64,000 nt of DNA, taken from assembly GCA_902729315.2 (NCBI GenBank), contig LR746267.1:9914424-9978423 (forward strand). The letters are read 5' to 3'. Below the pieces are notes generated by a model, which ran no database searches, had not been told where the DNA came from, and saw nothing but the letters and a program-made list of their open reading frames with translations. The stretch is from Spirodela intermedia. Taxonomy: Eukaryota; Streptophyta; Magnoliopsida; Alismatales; Araceae. The position numbers were made by a program, and so were the translations under genes. Shown here piece after piece: positions 44,951 to 58,200 of the stretch; position 1 is the first letter of the stretch, and every line of letters begins with the position of its first letter.

Positions 44951-47900
44951 ATTGTAGATTGACTTGTAACGTATAATTTTCTTTCCTATTAGTAGTCTCA
45001 TCAACTCTGAAGTGATGTTTGTTGGAGTATTAAAATATATAATATTTTGATAATGACTGATAATGTTCTATTTTCATATGCAAAGGAAGATAAAAATAAT
45101 TTAAATGATGCATGATTCTCATGAAAATAGTATAGATTTGATGAAAAATATGGTTTATAATTTTTACTATTTTTAATAACTTTTATGAGTTGTCTTAGTC
45201 GAATAAGGAATGAACATATTGACATACATTTGAATAGATGTGTTGATCTCTAAGAGCGAAATAATAGGGCATTAAAATGAAAATGTGAAAACACTAAAAT
45301 AAAAATATTAGTTCTATTGAGTGTTTTTTTATTCTAACATATTTTATTTGAGTTTTATTGTATTTTCGAATCCCTAAAAGCCTTGAGAAGAATTATATGA
45401 ATTTCAAGATCAAAGAAACAACCCATTTTCATGAGCTCCCCCTAACTCCATGAAAAGTTCATTAAGAGAGCTTCATTCAACCATGAAAACCCTATTCAGA
45501 GAGTTTCTAGAAGAGTCAAAAGAGTATGCGAAGAGATATAAGGAAGACTACTAAAAAAAGAGTTAGTTATGAACTAGGCAGTAAGGATGCTGATGTCATC
45601 AAGCCACAACCCTTGGTAGTAACAAAAGGACTGAAATGAGGAAAGAGAAAGGGTTAGCTGATGAGTGGACAGACCAAAGGCAAGGAAGAAAGTTGAGGAG
45701 CTAGGTGGATCTTAGGACTAGCTGATTGCATTCAACAAAGTCAATTTTCATTTTATTATTTTATTATTTCATTTCTTTTGTATTTTTTGGATGACATAGA
45801 TTGAGTATTCGCAATTATTTCATTTCTTTTGTATTTTTTGGATGACACTAGGAAAGGAGAGAACTTTAACTTTCGTTCCAAGTTTTCATCATTGCGAATT
45901 TAATTTTTTTTAATAGTTCATGGTACTCTCTTTTCTCATTCTTGGGTGACAAACAAAGAAAGAAAAATATTTCTATTCAAAATTTTAAGACAATTAAAAA
46001 ATCATATTTAATTAAAAACTTTCTTAGGACTCTATTGCATGACAAACAATTCAATTTTATTTTCTTTTATGCATTTATTTCTTCCACAAATTTCTTTATT
46101 TTAGTTTGTCCATGATTGATAACTAGGGTAGCTTTATAGTTCATGCTTTCATCTTATTTCAGAACTTCACTTCAAATATTTCAAAACACTTTCCAAGTGA
46201 ATAAAAGTTATTCTATTGATTTCCCTTCCCATCTTTTTGCATCACAATTTCTAAACTACTTTCTTCTATTTGTGATTTCATCATCTCATCATTAAAACCT
46301 TTCATCTTACCTAAATATATTAAGAGAAATAAACATAAAAAATTAATTGGTAAAGGAGGCCATTAAGTAATGAAGACAAGGTCTTTATTCTCTTTTTTTG
46401 AATCATCCTCCTCATTAGAAAATTAGAAACCCATTAAAACTAATACTCACCATCCTTAAGGTTTGAATTGAAAATTATAAAATTCATTGTAAATTTATTG
46501 GTAAGGTTCAACTATAAATATTATAAATTTTCATATATTAAACACAACAACTAATCCTTGATCAATGATTTATTTTAAAAATATTAATTAAAAGATCAAA
46601 TTATGCCTAGTTCAGTATATGCATGATAAGAGATTAAATATGAAAAGTTCAAGTATATCTCAAAATAACATCAGTAAAATTTTAAATGAGAGCTTACAAA
46701 GTATATTCATGACTCAATGATGCTAAACCAGCTAAGGTGATTGACTATAGCATGAAGAGTTTTGTATATTGCTATGGAAATTTCCATAATATGAATAAAA
46801 ATGATAAATATAGTCAAATTAACGAGATATTAGGAAGTAAAATATGTGTATGAAAGCTTATTGAGTTTTCTATGAATATATGACTTTATATTCTAAGGCT
46901 CAAAAGGTTTTGGCTTGGAGTTAACATAGTAGATTCAAACTATACAATTATGCCAGATAGGTTTGCCTAGATAATGCCAATATATATTGAAACTTGTGTT
47001 TATTATTTGAATGGCTAAAGTCAAAATTTATGTGATCATTGATCAAGATGTCTTTTTAGACCTAGCACTTGGTTTGAGATGACTCGGATTAGTTTTTTGA
47101 GTGTTTTATCATGGTTCTAATGAGACTTGCTTTTATTGGTTCCACACTCATGTTATTGGATCTTAAAGAGATTAACATGAACTAATACAATTCAGATATG
47201 AATTAAGTAAGAATTGATTATGTAATAAAGGAATCATGTATTACTTTCACCTGAGTATATCAAAAGTGTTTAAAAGGACATTGTTTTAGTTTCTTAGTGG
47301 TTTGAATTAATCATATTTTAGAGAAAATACTCATTTGTAAATCGCATAAATCTGGGAAGATTTTTGTATGAGAACTGGCTATAAATTCTACTATTTTTCA
47401 AGAGGTAAATATATATATAGAATTATTATCCTTTCCCTCACAATCATCTTCAACTTTGCAGTAAGTCTCTCACACAAGAAATTCAAGCAAAGGGTGAGGA
47501 TTGAGCTGGCAAGTCAACCTAAATGATGTCATTAACTAGGAGAACTATTACTATATTGAAAGAGCCTCAACTTATCTAATGCTTAAAGAGTCTTCAATTC
47601 ATGGCTAGACAACCAAGAAGAAGAGGACAATGACTTCAAGTCATAAATCATTATCTTCTTTGTCAGAATTCTAGAAATACTCAAAGTCTACAATATCTCC
47701 AGAAACCTAACTATGGTGAAATCATTTGATATCAATTATTAGATAAACTTGTGACTAAATTACTTAATTACACATGAGGGTTGTCTCTATAAATAGTTGT
47801 TAGCCTCCTACAATTGAGAATCTAAAGGAGATTTTTAGGCTAAAATTCAATGGAAGGTGAGCCTTATAATCAATAATATATGATTAAATGATTATTGTTA

Positions 47901-48348
47901 GTGGAACCCCAAAAACTAGGTTGTTCTTGGAGAGTGTATGTAAGTAGTGTTGAATCACTATAAAATCTCTTAGCCTTACATTTTTTTAAGCTAAAAAAAT
48001 TATATAAATCATATAGATAGGGAGATGATATAGTCAACCAAATAATTTTATCCAAAAGAGTTTAGAAATACATCAATTCAACCTCTCCTTCTTAATCTTA
48101 GTGTGGGCCAAAACTCAACAATGTTTTTTTCTAGAACTTCATCTCTTTGTTCATAGTTTGTTGATATTTTTCACTAGATAATACCTTAGTTATGGTTGTA
48201 GGAATGATGTTATAGTTTACCCTAGAGATAAATACTGTAAGTGACTATGATAAGTAGTCATAAGAGAATAAAGGTGCAATATGACATAAGGATTTTCTTA
48301 ATAAACCTTCTCACTTCTTTTCAAAGAATGAAAGGTAAGTTTTCACTA
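44951..48348. other. AT-rich transposon-like DNA, no recognisable gene
   Basis: A TGTTGGAGTATTAAAATATA start at about 45029 and TATA boxes before short leaders at 47380-47387 (CTATAAATTC) and 47790-47799 (TCTATAAATAG) resemble copia-type LTRs, but matching ends were not found. No coding family was recognised. Confidence 0.35.
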
Positions 48349-48483
48349 TATAACTGAACTCTCTATATAAATTCTAGTATTTGTGTAATATATGAAAATT
48401 TATATGAAAATTTAGTTTTAATATATGAAAATTTAACGATATTTATAACTGAACTCTCTATATAAATTCTAGTATTTGTGTAA
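48349..48483 (+). repeat. Perfect 40-bp direct repeat, period 95 bp
   Basis: The 40 bases at 48349-48388 (core TATAACTGAACTCTCTATAT) recur without change at 48444-48483. The spacer contains three imperfect ATATATGAAAATTTA units. Confidence 0.95.
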
Positions 48484-51329
48484 GTTCAGCTCAATCTTCA
48501 AAGATGGTGATAATTGGTTTTGATGAATTTATAATTTTTTGCATACAAATACTAACTAAAATAAAAGAAAAAATTGAATGGGATGACAGAAGTAATAAAA
48601 TCTTCTCTTCAATACTTAATATCATCCTTCACTAATTAATTTCATATATTTAATTCCTTTTTCAGCTCTAGATAATAATAAAGAGGGTTTCAATGATGAG
48701 ATAATTAAATCACAAATAGAGTAATATAGATTAGAGATTATGAAATGAATGGATGAGAAGGATGGTTGTCAATAAAAGGACTTCTATTGATGTTGATAAT
48801 TCTTTGAAATAATTAAAATTAAGATATAAAATAAAATAAAAAAATGAAATGCAGAAATACCTTCGTTGTGAATCAAGGGTAATGTAACATAATTAAATTT
48901 ATGATTAAAAATAAATTCTAAAATGAAAATCAAACTTTGCTATTCATCATGTAGAAAAGTCCTATAAACTAAGAAAGCTTTTAATTAATGTATTAAATCT
49001 TGATTAAATCTTACAACTTCAAATGGAATTTTTTTTCCTTCCTTTCCTGTCACCCAAGGATGATAAAAGGGATAAGTAATTATAACGATATTTTTAACTA
49101 AAATTGTACTAATGAAAACTAAGAACAAATATGAAAGTCTTCTTCTTTTCTTATCTATCACCCAAAAAAATGAGAGCAATGAAATAATTAAATTAAATGA
49201 ATTTGAAAACAATGTCTCTTTGACGACTGTCTCCCAACCAAAGAACATAAAAAGAAATAAAAATGAGATAATGACAAAGATTAAAATCGCAAAGAACTTT
49301 AGTGATCCCAACCTGCTGATTTTAAGATCCTTGTTCTTCCTTGAACTCTAGCCTCATCCCTTTGCCCTTCCATGCCTCCTAGCTTCCAGCCCACCATCCA
49401 TGTCCCCCCCCCTCCTGCTCATAACTCTCATCAATTATATGATAAATACTGAATATATTTAATTTCAAAAAATATTTATAAATTCTTGTAATCTAGAAAA
49501 AAATAAGATTAAACTTATTTATATGGTTATATTGTTAATTTCTAGAAATTACATGATGAAAATTGACTATAAAATATTTTGATATGTTTTTCCAATGATT
49601 AATATTATTATCAAAATGATTCTATGTTAATTGCATTTATTTCTAAATGTTTCTTGAATTTTATTGAATTTTCTTGAACTTATTATGATAAATAATAATA
49701 ATATAATATAATAATAAAATTAAAATACGAGATTAATTTCTTTTTTTAGGTTTTCCACATCAACGATGGATGTAATGAATACATCAAGAAGTACACCGGA
49801 TGATTCAATGAAATCTGTGGAATTAACGCATAGGAAGATGAAAAAACAATGGGAAGAAGAATAGGACATCTTCAATCAATCTATTACCCTCCACATCTAT
49901 TTTCTCTCTCCTCCGACAGCGACAAATGCCGGATTCACCTAAATCATCTAATCCAATACAAATGTTGGATTTCTTCTTGGCTTCTCCCTAATACAACCAC
50001 TATAGAGGTTGAACTTCATTCACGAACTCGTCCCTTTTTTTGCTTGATACAAACGGAAAAGAATTTATTTCAAGGATCCTTCTCCGAACACCACGAAACA
50101 CTCAGAGTCGAACCATCGCTGTCAACTGGCTCCAACAAGTGACAAATGTTGGGATTCTCATTCATCAACTAGAGATTGTATAGGAATCCATTCAATACAC
50201 TATGGCTGCACAAATCGATCGAATTCAGGTGAAAATTTGATCATCGACCATTCTACTCATTCTTCCATAAAATTTGAATCTTTGCATGATTTTACTTTCT
50301 TTTTAATTTATAAACAGTTCCATTTAGTTCTACATTGTGTTAAGAACAACTCCTCTTTTCAAATCAAAGTTTATTTCTAAGTATTTTGGCTTTGATTTTG
50401 AAAAATATGAGTCAATGTATTTCCAACAACTCAATTTTGGGGGTGTTCTTCGTAGGCTGATGTCGACTGAAGTCATAATCCCTAATTTATTATTTTAAAA
50501 TTATTTTTTATTAATTTTCACAATTAAAAATTCAAAAAAATTAATTTATCAATTGGAAATTATAAATATAATTAAATAATTTCTTATCTTTCTTGTGTTC
50601 AACCTAGAAAACCCCTATAAAATTCAATTATTCTAAATTGGCTTATTTTCTATCATTTATAAATTCGAAATTTACTGAATTTTCTTTACAACAACAGAAA
50701 ATATTTAGTCACCCTCCTAGAGGAATGAGGAGCCTCTTTTTCTATTCCTCAAATCAAAAAATCTCTCATTTGGTTTTTGATTTAAACATTTTTCTTTCTT
50801 TCCCATATTTAGTTCTTGTCGAAATTATATTTTTAATATATATAATCATTAATTAATAAGTAAAAAGTTTAATTTCAAATTTTAACTCAATCGAACAAAT
50901 ACTTGTGAAGAAATCATTATTTTCAGATCATTATTATTTAGTTCTGATTTTTCTTGATTATTCCTAGCATATTTTCCAAGTGATTCCCAATTTTTTCAAT
51001 TGGTTCTGATGTTGTCTATGATTTTTTTAGCATTTCTTGGGTTTTTTTTTCATTTCCAGGGTTTTCTTACTGTTTCCTACCATCTTCTACTATCATCTAC
51101 CCAAAAATCTGTCAAGTAAACAATGGAAGATATAGGATTTGAACTTGGGTCACCCACATGACAACTAGGTCAACAGTCAATCAACACTTTGCTAAACTAA
51201 TGCTTCTAAATGTTTTAGTCTTACAATAGTTATTTTTGAGAGTTTTAGATCTATATAATTAATAATTATTTTCTCATAGAAATAAAATGGCTACGACCAC
51301 CTAGGAGAAAAGTAGATGAGTGGTCCGCT
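48484..51329. other. AT-rich DNA without recognisable gene
   Basis: No gene family was recognised. The reverse-strand frame at 48985-49311 is a hydrophobic low-complexity translation of T-rich DNA. Near 51134-51154 GGATTTGAACTTGGGTCACCC resembles the T-arm-like block of LTR family X in reverse orientation, so the right part is probably an older LTR that also continues at 53144 and beyond. Confidence 0.35.
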
Positions 51330-53138
51330 TGACGTGACTAAATCGTATGGTCGTTGAATGCACACGATTCAGTGTCAAAACAAAGTCCTAATCTTACCAA
51401 TTTATGATTAATCAAAGTAATTAATTAGTATAATGGTAATTAAGGGTCGAATCCACAGAGAATTAGGAAAATTTGAGAGATATCTTTGAAATTCGGACAA
51501 ATCTAACGATGAAATTACGTTAGACATTGGGCAATTTAGTATATTAAGAAAGATAACTCAATTTAATATCCACGGAATCAAAAATCAGGTGATTTGGATG
51601 AGAATTCGAAGAGTAATCGAAGTTTGAAGTTAAGAGAAATTTTCGTATCGCGAAATGATTAAAAACAGAAATTAAAACTAAATTAAACTTAATCTACAAT
51701 ACTTAAAGTAAAATTAACACTAAATGATGAAATATTAAGATGAAAACAAACAATCTAACCCAAATTAGCCTTTGAAATGATCCAATTAATCGCGAGATGC
51801 AAGGTTTTTCATTCCGAATTTTCGAAGACGAAAGAGGAGTTCAAGACTTGATTTCTTCCAATTCTTTCAATCAAACATTGAAATTCAACATCCAACAGAA
51901 GAGGAAATGAGTTGCGAACACAATGAAAAAATGGCGCGCGAATTGGAGCTCCAAACAAAGAGAATTTGAAGATTGATCGCGGGGCATTCTTCCGTCGCGA
52001 AGAACGGATTTTATCAAATTCGGAAATGATCGTGGCCGTCCGATCTAATGGAGTTGATCACGATGGACGATCGCGATGAGACGCCTCTTCACGAATCGTC
52101 ACGACGATTCGATGATCGTCCGATCGTGATCGTGCGGTTAAGATGTGATTGGATGTCCATCTGATGTGAATAATCTGGACCGTTATAACTCTCGATCAGA
52201 CGGTCGCGATTTATTCACTTAAGTGAGTATTTAGGCACGTGGTTGATCTCTGATCGCGTGGACCTCGATTCCACGTTATCTACGCACGCTATTTGTCGCG
52301 ATGTCGATCGGACGCACAAGATCACGCCACGCGTCCTGCACATAAGAAAACTAAGGGACTTTAGTCCCACACGGGAAAAACAAAGGAGTATATTTGGATA
52401 TATAAGATATGACGATTAAGAGGGATTAATACTTTGTCTTCCGATAATCGGAAGACCTATATATTTTATTAAATAAATATATATAGTAAATATAAATATG
52501 CCACGTGTCACATCAGCGCCACGCAGGCGCCCGCGTGCTGTCCACGTGACATAGCCACGTGGCCCCGAGTACCACGTCGCATCCACGTGTACACGCGCGA
52601 CATATAACCCCTTTTTTCGATTTTTTTAATTAATTTAAAACATTTAAAAATCGAAAATAAAAATAAATAAATTCAGAAAAATTCCAGAAAATTCTATAAA
52701 ATTGTAAAAATCATAACTTTCAAAATACGACTCCAAATTAATTCAAATTTGTTTTGTTGGATTCAAAATTGAATAATCTATCATTATAAAAGGTCAAATT
52801 ATTAAAATAAGAAGAGAATAAATTTTAATTAATTTTATACATTTATGTATTATATAAAATAAATTTATATAAATACATAAATGTTAATAAATATCTTTTC
52901 TCTCATATTTTCACCTTTAAAACATGATTATGCTCATAAATATAATTAGGATTAAAGATTGTAATGTGTAATTATTTATAATAATCCATAATTTAGTGTA
53001 TTTTAAGATCATAACATGAATTTACACAAAATGATAGAAATATACTTAAAATATGATAACATGCATATATTTGTAATGATTAATGCCTTAATTTACATTA
53101 ATAATTATATAATTACATGCATAAATAGCTTGTTATCA
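51330..53138 (-). mobile_element. Solo LTR (family Z, 1809 bp, reverse strand), target duplication CCGCT
   Basis: Reverse strand start TGATAACAAGC (53138 downwards) and end GATTTAGTCACGTCA (51330), the same terminal pattern as family X (TGATAAG .. GTCACGTCA). CCGCT flanks it at 51325-51329 and 53139-53143. Near the end it carries GGTCGAATCCACAGAG, the reverse complement of the CTCTGTGGATTCGACC motif typical of plant gypsy LTRs. A GC-rich middle (51800-52610) with many CGAT and ACGTG words separates two AT-rich ends. The start matches the LTR that borders the polypurine tract at 25455. Confidence 0.85.
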
Positions 53139-53143
53139 CCGCT

Positions 53144-54600
53144 GCCACACAACAGAAGTGTGACGAAATCATACATTGGCTCACATAGTGCTTCGGCCTC
53201 ACTGATGTGGAAGAGGAGTGGTGTGAATGGTTGTGTGGGTCCTTTGTAATTAGAGCTCAACTTATGGTTCCTCCCTACTTGGGTACCCAGCTTGAGGGCT
53301 CAATTGTTAAGTGCTAGCTAGGCAATTGTCCCCCCCTTTTTATTATTTCATATTTTTATCATAATAAACTCACAAAACTTTAGAAATATATCCTAAAATT
53401 TTCAAAATAATCCATAAAATTCAGAATAAATTCCGAGAAATTACAAAAAACTTAGAAAACATCTCAATGATCCCAGAACTTGAAATATTATTTTTTTGTT
53501 TAACCATTATAATGCACAATCACATTTAACTTTTTATTCTCAAAGAAGTATCAATAAATCAATGTAAATGCATAAAATCTAGTTTTCTTCTGAAAATTAT
53601 ATCAATATGTATATTTTTTAACAAAATAAAGAATAAATATAGATAAAAATTGACATTTTAATCATATAATTTAGAGAATTATCAAGGTGATTTAGGGTGA
53701 GTGATATCTCATTTGTAACATTTGAAGTGGATTCTTAAACATGTTGATCTTTTTCCCTGAATAGACTTGCCTAGATGTTCTATTTTTGGTTATCATTTGG
53801 TCAAAAGGTTTGCAAATAGAAGATGATGTGAGTAATACAGTAAGTAAATCCAAAAAACTAGAAATAGGAATTATGGACTTTGTCTCTCAATCTTCTATGG
53901 CTTAACTAGCCCATGAACATATAGTTATCTAAAATGTGGCTCTTTGTCGTGAATATAATGTGAATAATAACCCTCCCTAAGTGGATGACATATATTCCAC
54001 TATTAAGATTGCTTAGTTACTTTTGGAATTGAATTGCTATAAATTATTAAAATACGTATTTTATAAGCAATAATTTACGATTATCGAACACTCCAAAGTT
54101 TATTGCAGGAAAATAGAAATAATTCCGAGAACCAACTAGGCTATGTTTTAGAAAAAAATTCAGGAGAATTATAGGGAGACTAAAAATTAGAAAAATATAG
54201 GCCCTAAGAAATTTTTAGTGAAATTTAGAAATGTAGATCAAGATTATGTTTGGATTTCTATTCGGAAATAAATTTTATTCAGTTTAGATGTCTCTCTAGG
54301 TGGAAGAGGTTCCTTGTACATTGAGAATATATGCTCAAGGCACATGAATAGAGGGAGAAGGATGCTTGCCTCAGTAAAGGAGGTGAAGTAACCTTTGTGG
54401 GAATGAAAAATAAGAAAATATATAGAAATAAACAAATAGATGAATATGTTTTACTTGAAAAAGTTAGGCTAGTAAAAGGTTTAACACATTATCCAAGCTA
54501 CATAAGATAATTATGTGATACTAGAATGAAACTTCATTTTGAAATTGATTTTTGTTGTCTTGAAGATAAAAAATAACAATGTTATTATTATTGCTGCTAG
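53144..54600. other. Older LTR remnant, then AT-rich DNA
   Basis: 53144-53340 (GTGTGGAAGAGGAGTGG-like phrase, then a C-run and an AT-rich tail) resembles the GC part of family X in reverse orientation, and with the DNA left of 51330 may form the LTR into which family Z inserted. From 53700 no feature was recognised. Confidence 0.35.
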
Positions 54601-54609
54601 AAAAAAAGT

Positions 54610-55190
54610 CTATATAGTTTATTGAAACCAAATATTTACTTTGCTCATATGATTCTAATAACTTGACATATTTATGTCAAAGACATCTAGGACATACAAG
54701 CATAAGAACAATAGAAAACCTAAAAAAATTAAAATTAGTTTGAGAAATGTCAAATATAGACTTAGATGAGGACCTTTATTGTGATACATGCATTGGAGGA
54801 AAATTAGTTATAAAATATCACAAATTAAGGAAATAATCATAATTTTTGGACCCTTAGAATTATGCCAGATTGACCTTTTTGAGATAATAGTTCATGCTAG
54901 TTTGATATCTTTCTTACACCAAAAAGATGATACTCTTGAGAAATTTAGAAAATTTAGCAATAAATTAGAAAGTGAAATAAATGTGAGGATCAATAAGATT
55001 TGAAGTGATGATTGTGGCAACTTTGAAACTCTGAAATTCTCAGAATTTTGAGATGATCAAGGAATTACTCATAAATTCTCTTGTATGACAACCCCTTGAT
55101 AAAATGTACTTGAGAAGAAAAATAGAAGGTTAGATATTTTCTAGAATAATGTTAGCATAAAATAATATGCCAAAAATACCGTTGGGCTGG
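54610..55190 (+). mobile_element. Ty1/copia element D: pre-integrase and integrase fragment
   Basis: Translation with frameshifts gives the gag-pre-integrase block (RHLGHTSIRTIENLKKL near 54678-54730, then a DTCIGGK zinc-binding remnant near 54784-54804) and scattered integrase pieces (DDTLEKFRKFSNKLESE near 54926-54976 and a YAKNT end near 55168). Large parts of the catalytic core are deleted and stops are frequent. It ends about 10 bp before the right arm of the inverted duplication. Confidence 0.8.
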
Positions 55191-55200
55191 CAGAATAAAC

Positions 55201-58200
55201 ATTGATAGGTCAATTTTAGATGGTTAGGCGAATGGGAGAGCACGCTGGGATGAACTTATTTGCCTTTCATGTTTACCCCAGCTCAGTTGTCCGCTTGGTC
55301 TGTTCTCTGGTATATGGGGATTCCTCATAAGTGGCGTCCCTCAAGCCGGTCCAATTTGTTCCCACTCATTAAATTCGGTTCCAATACGTGACCAATGGGA
55401 TTTGATCGCATCGCAGTCGCATTGAATTGCGTTGCTCTTCCGGCAACTACCCCGACCAGTTACATCCCACGAGATGGATTGGCCCATTCTTATCCTGCAG
55501 GATGAACTCCTGCGTTCCTTACTGATGAGTAGCCCCCTAAAAACTCGTAACCGTGCAGCTGTCCACGTCCCGAGATATGGTGGGGATGCGATTAGAGGCA
55601 GGGAAGGGAGGCATCCGCAACCACACTCAATAGCTTTCACTGCTGAAAGGGGCATCGGTAGACTTTCTCTGCCAAGCTTGCCGTCGGCTTGATGCCACCC
55701 GGTTCCCTTTGATTCTCTCCCTCCGCCCCCTCCTCCCCATCCTCCCCAACCTCTTTCTGTCCGGCAGGGCGCTCGTTCGCTGCAACCGAACAACACTCAT
55801 TCACCTTCCCAGATTCAAGATTCTGCTGGATAGCGAACGATGGGAAGAGGCCTGGACGAGAAGGATATCCCGGCGGAGTTGGTCAGGCTCGCTGCTCTCC
55901 TTCAAGGAGGGAGGCCGCCTCGTAATTGCCGGCTCACATCGAAGCAACTGGAATCTCTAGCGGCCTGTTGCGATGCTTTCATCCCCTCGGCCGAAGTTCC
56001 CGGCGGCATCGCCTCTGACGAGGATCTTGATCGGTTCTACGGCACCTCCGCGTCCATGGTTACGATCCCGGAGCATGTAAGTATGGGAAAAACCGTATGA
56101 CGATAAATTTTGTCTATTAATTTTTCTGTGACGACCCATTAGAGCCATTATCTCTTCAGTTACCCAGTTTCGAACTTTTTTCATGATGATGTCCGCAAAA
56201 GCTCCCTCTTCAAAAGATACAAAGCAACCAGATAACAAAAAGTCTATGAAATTTTCATTCCCGAAATTGCCTTCTTTTCTCTTGCTCTTAATGGATAGAT
56301 GGTAGGGATCCTAGGAACCTATGAAATTGGATGTTAATGTTTCTTGTGCCAGTTATATCCATCGACCTACATAATACTAACTTTTAAGGATAATTGACGA
56401 GAATCGCAGTAGACTTCAAATCTTGGTTAATCTCTGGAAAAGTGGCCAAAACATATTTCTCACTAATGACCCCCCCTCCTTCCCGTTCTCACGGCCATTC
56501 CACTCCGAAGATTGCGGGTCTGATATCGAAGAAGCAACTGCATCCAGCCATCCCGCTCTTGCGGATGGCGTTGTGGCTCCTGTCAACGCGGTGTGGCACC
56601 TTCGCCATCTGCGGCGGAGCGAGCCTGTCGAAGAGCTTCCCTTATTTCCGGAAGTTCTCTAAGGTGGAGGAGCCGCGGCGGGAGGAGATTCTTGTGAATC
56701 TCTCGAGGAGCTCCTTCGGCCTCAAGAGGCTACTCTTTCGGTGCCTCAAGATCCTCACCGTCCGCCTCTACTTTCAAAGGGTGAGTGCGAGAGCCCTTCA
56801 GACTCTGCTAGCCGCCGATCGATTCCTGAGTTGGATAATGTAAAACAGTTCTCAGTCGATTCCAGGCAGACGAGATGAACGGGAACCCCTCGTGGAAGGC
56901 GATCGGATACTGCGGCCGCGACCCAGACCTCCCGACCCTCGACGATCGGTGGAGGAGAGCCGCCCCGGTGGATGAGGCCTTGGAAACCCTTTTCCCAGAT
57001 CTTCAGCTAATGGGCCCTCTTTACCAGTCTCTGGTTGACATGTCCGGCACGGAACAGCCCCCAAACTTCAGAGCGCTCCACGAGCTCGGCTCTCCCGTCG
57101 CCGGCAATGGCTCCCCGCTGACACTCCAATGCGACGCCGTCGTCGTCGGGTCTGGCTCCGGCGGCAGCGTTGTAGCTGGCGTCCTCGCCAACGCCGGGTA
57201 CCGCGTCATCGTCCTCGACAAGGGCCGCTACTTCCCCACCGCCACCCTCTCCCTCCTCGAGGGCCCCTCCCACGAGCAGATGTACGAGAAGGGTGGCATG
57301 GTCTCTTCCGACGACCTCAGCGTCCTGGTTCTCGCCGGTGCAACCGTTGGCGGTGGATCTGCGGTCAACTGGTCTGCCTCCTTCACGACGCCGGACCACG
57401 TGCTCAACGAGTGGCGGGAGGAGCATGGGCTGAAGCTCTTTGGCCAGCCGGCCTTCCGCGAAGCACTGGAGGCTGTGTGCGCCCGCCTTGGGGTCAGTCC
57501 CTCGACATCAGCTGGCACCCCGGCGGAAAGGCTCAGCAGCGCTGTTCTACGGAGAGGCTGCTCTACGCTTGGATACCCAGTGGTGAACATCCCGGTCAAC
57601 GCACCGCCGGGCCACGACTGCGGGTGGTGCCACCTCGGTTGCAAGGACGGCAAGAAGAAAAGCACCCTTGAGACGTGGCTTGCTGACATGACGGCGTCCG
57701 GCAATGGGGTGATCCTCGCCGGCTGCCGAGCGGTCAAGGTCACGACAAGTAGACAGAAAGGAGGCCGGAGGCCGGTGGCCACCGGGGTAATAGCCAAGTT
57801 CAAGTACGGCGAAGTCGTGGTGAAGTCGAAAGTGACGGTCGTGGCCTGTGGAGCGCTCAACACTCCGGGCTTTCTCAGAAGAAGTGGATTGAAGAATCCA
57901 AACATCGGCCGGCACCTCCATCTTCATCCGACCGTCATGGCTTGGGGTTACTTCCCCGACGGGACCACGTCCGGAAACTGGTTGTCACCGGAGAAGAAGA
58001 GCTACACCGGAGAGCTACTAACGACGATGTCGCCAGTTCCGGGGGAGTCTACTTACGGAGTCATCATCCAGACCCCGGCGATGCACCCCGGGGCCTTCTC
58101 GGTTCTGACGCCGTGGATCTCCTCTGCCGACTTCCGGCGGCGTATGATCCGGTTTCCTCGCACGGCCACCCTCTTCGCGCTGGCCCGGGACCGCGGGTCA

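Noticed and set aside
48985-49311. Hydrophobic 108-codon reverse-strand frame as a membrane protein
   Set aside because: The translation is Phe, Ile and Leu-rich because the DNA is T-rich; no family similarity, no promoter or splice context.
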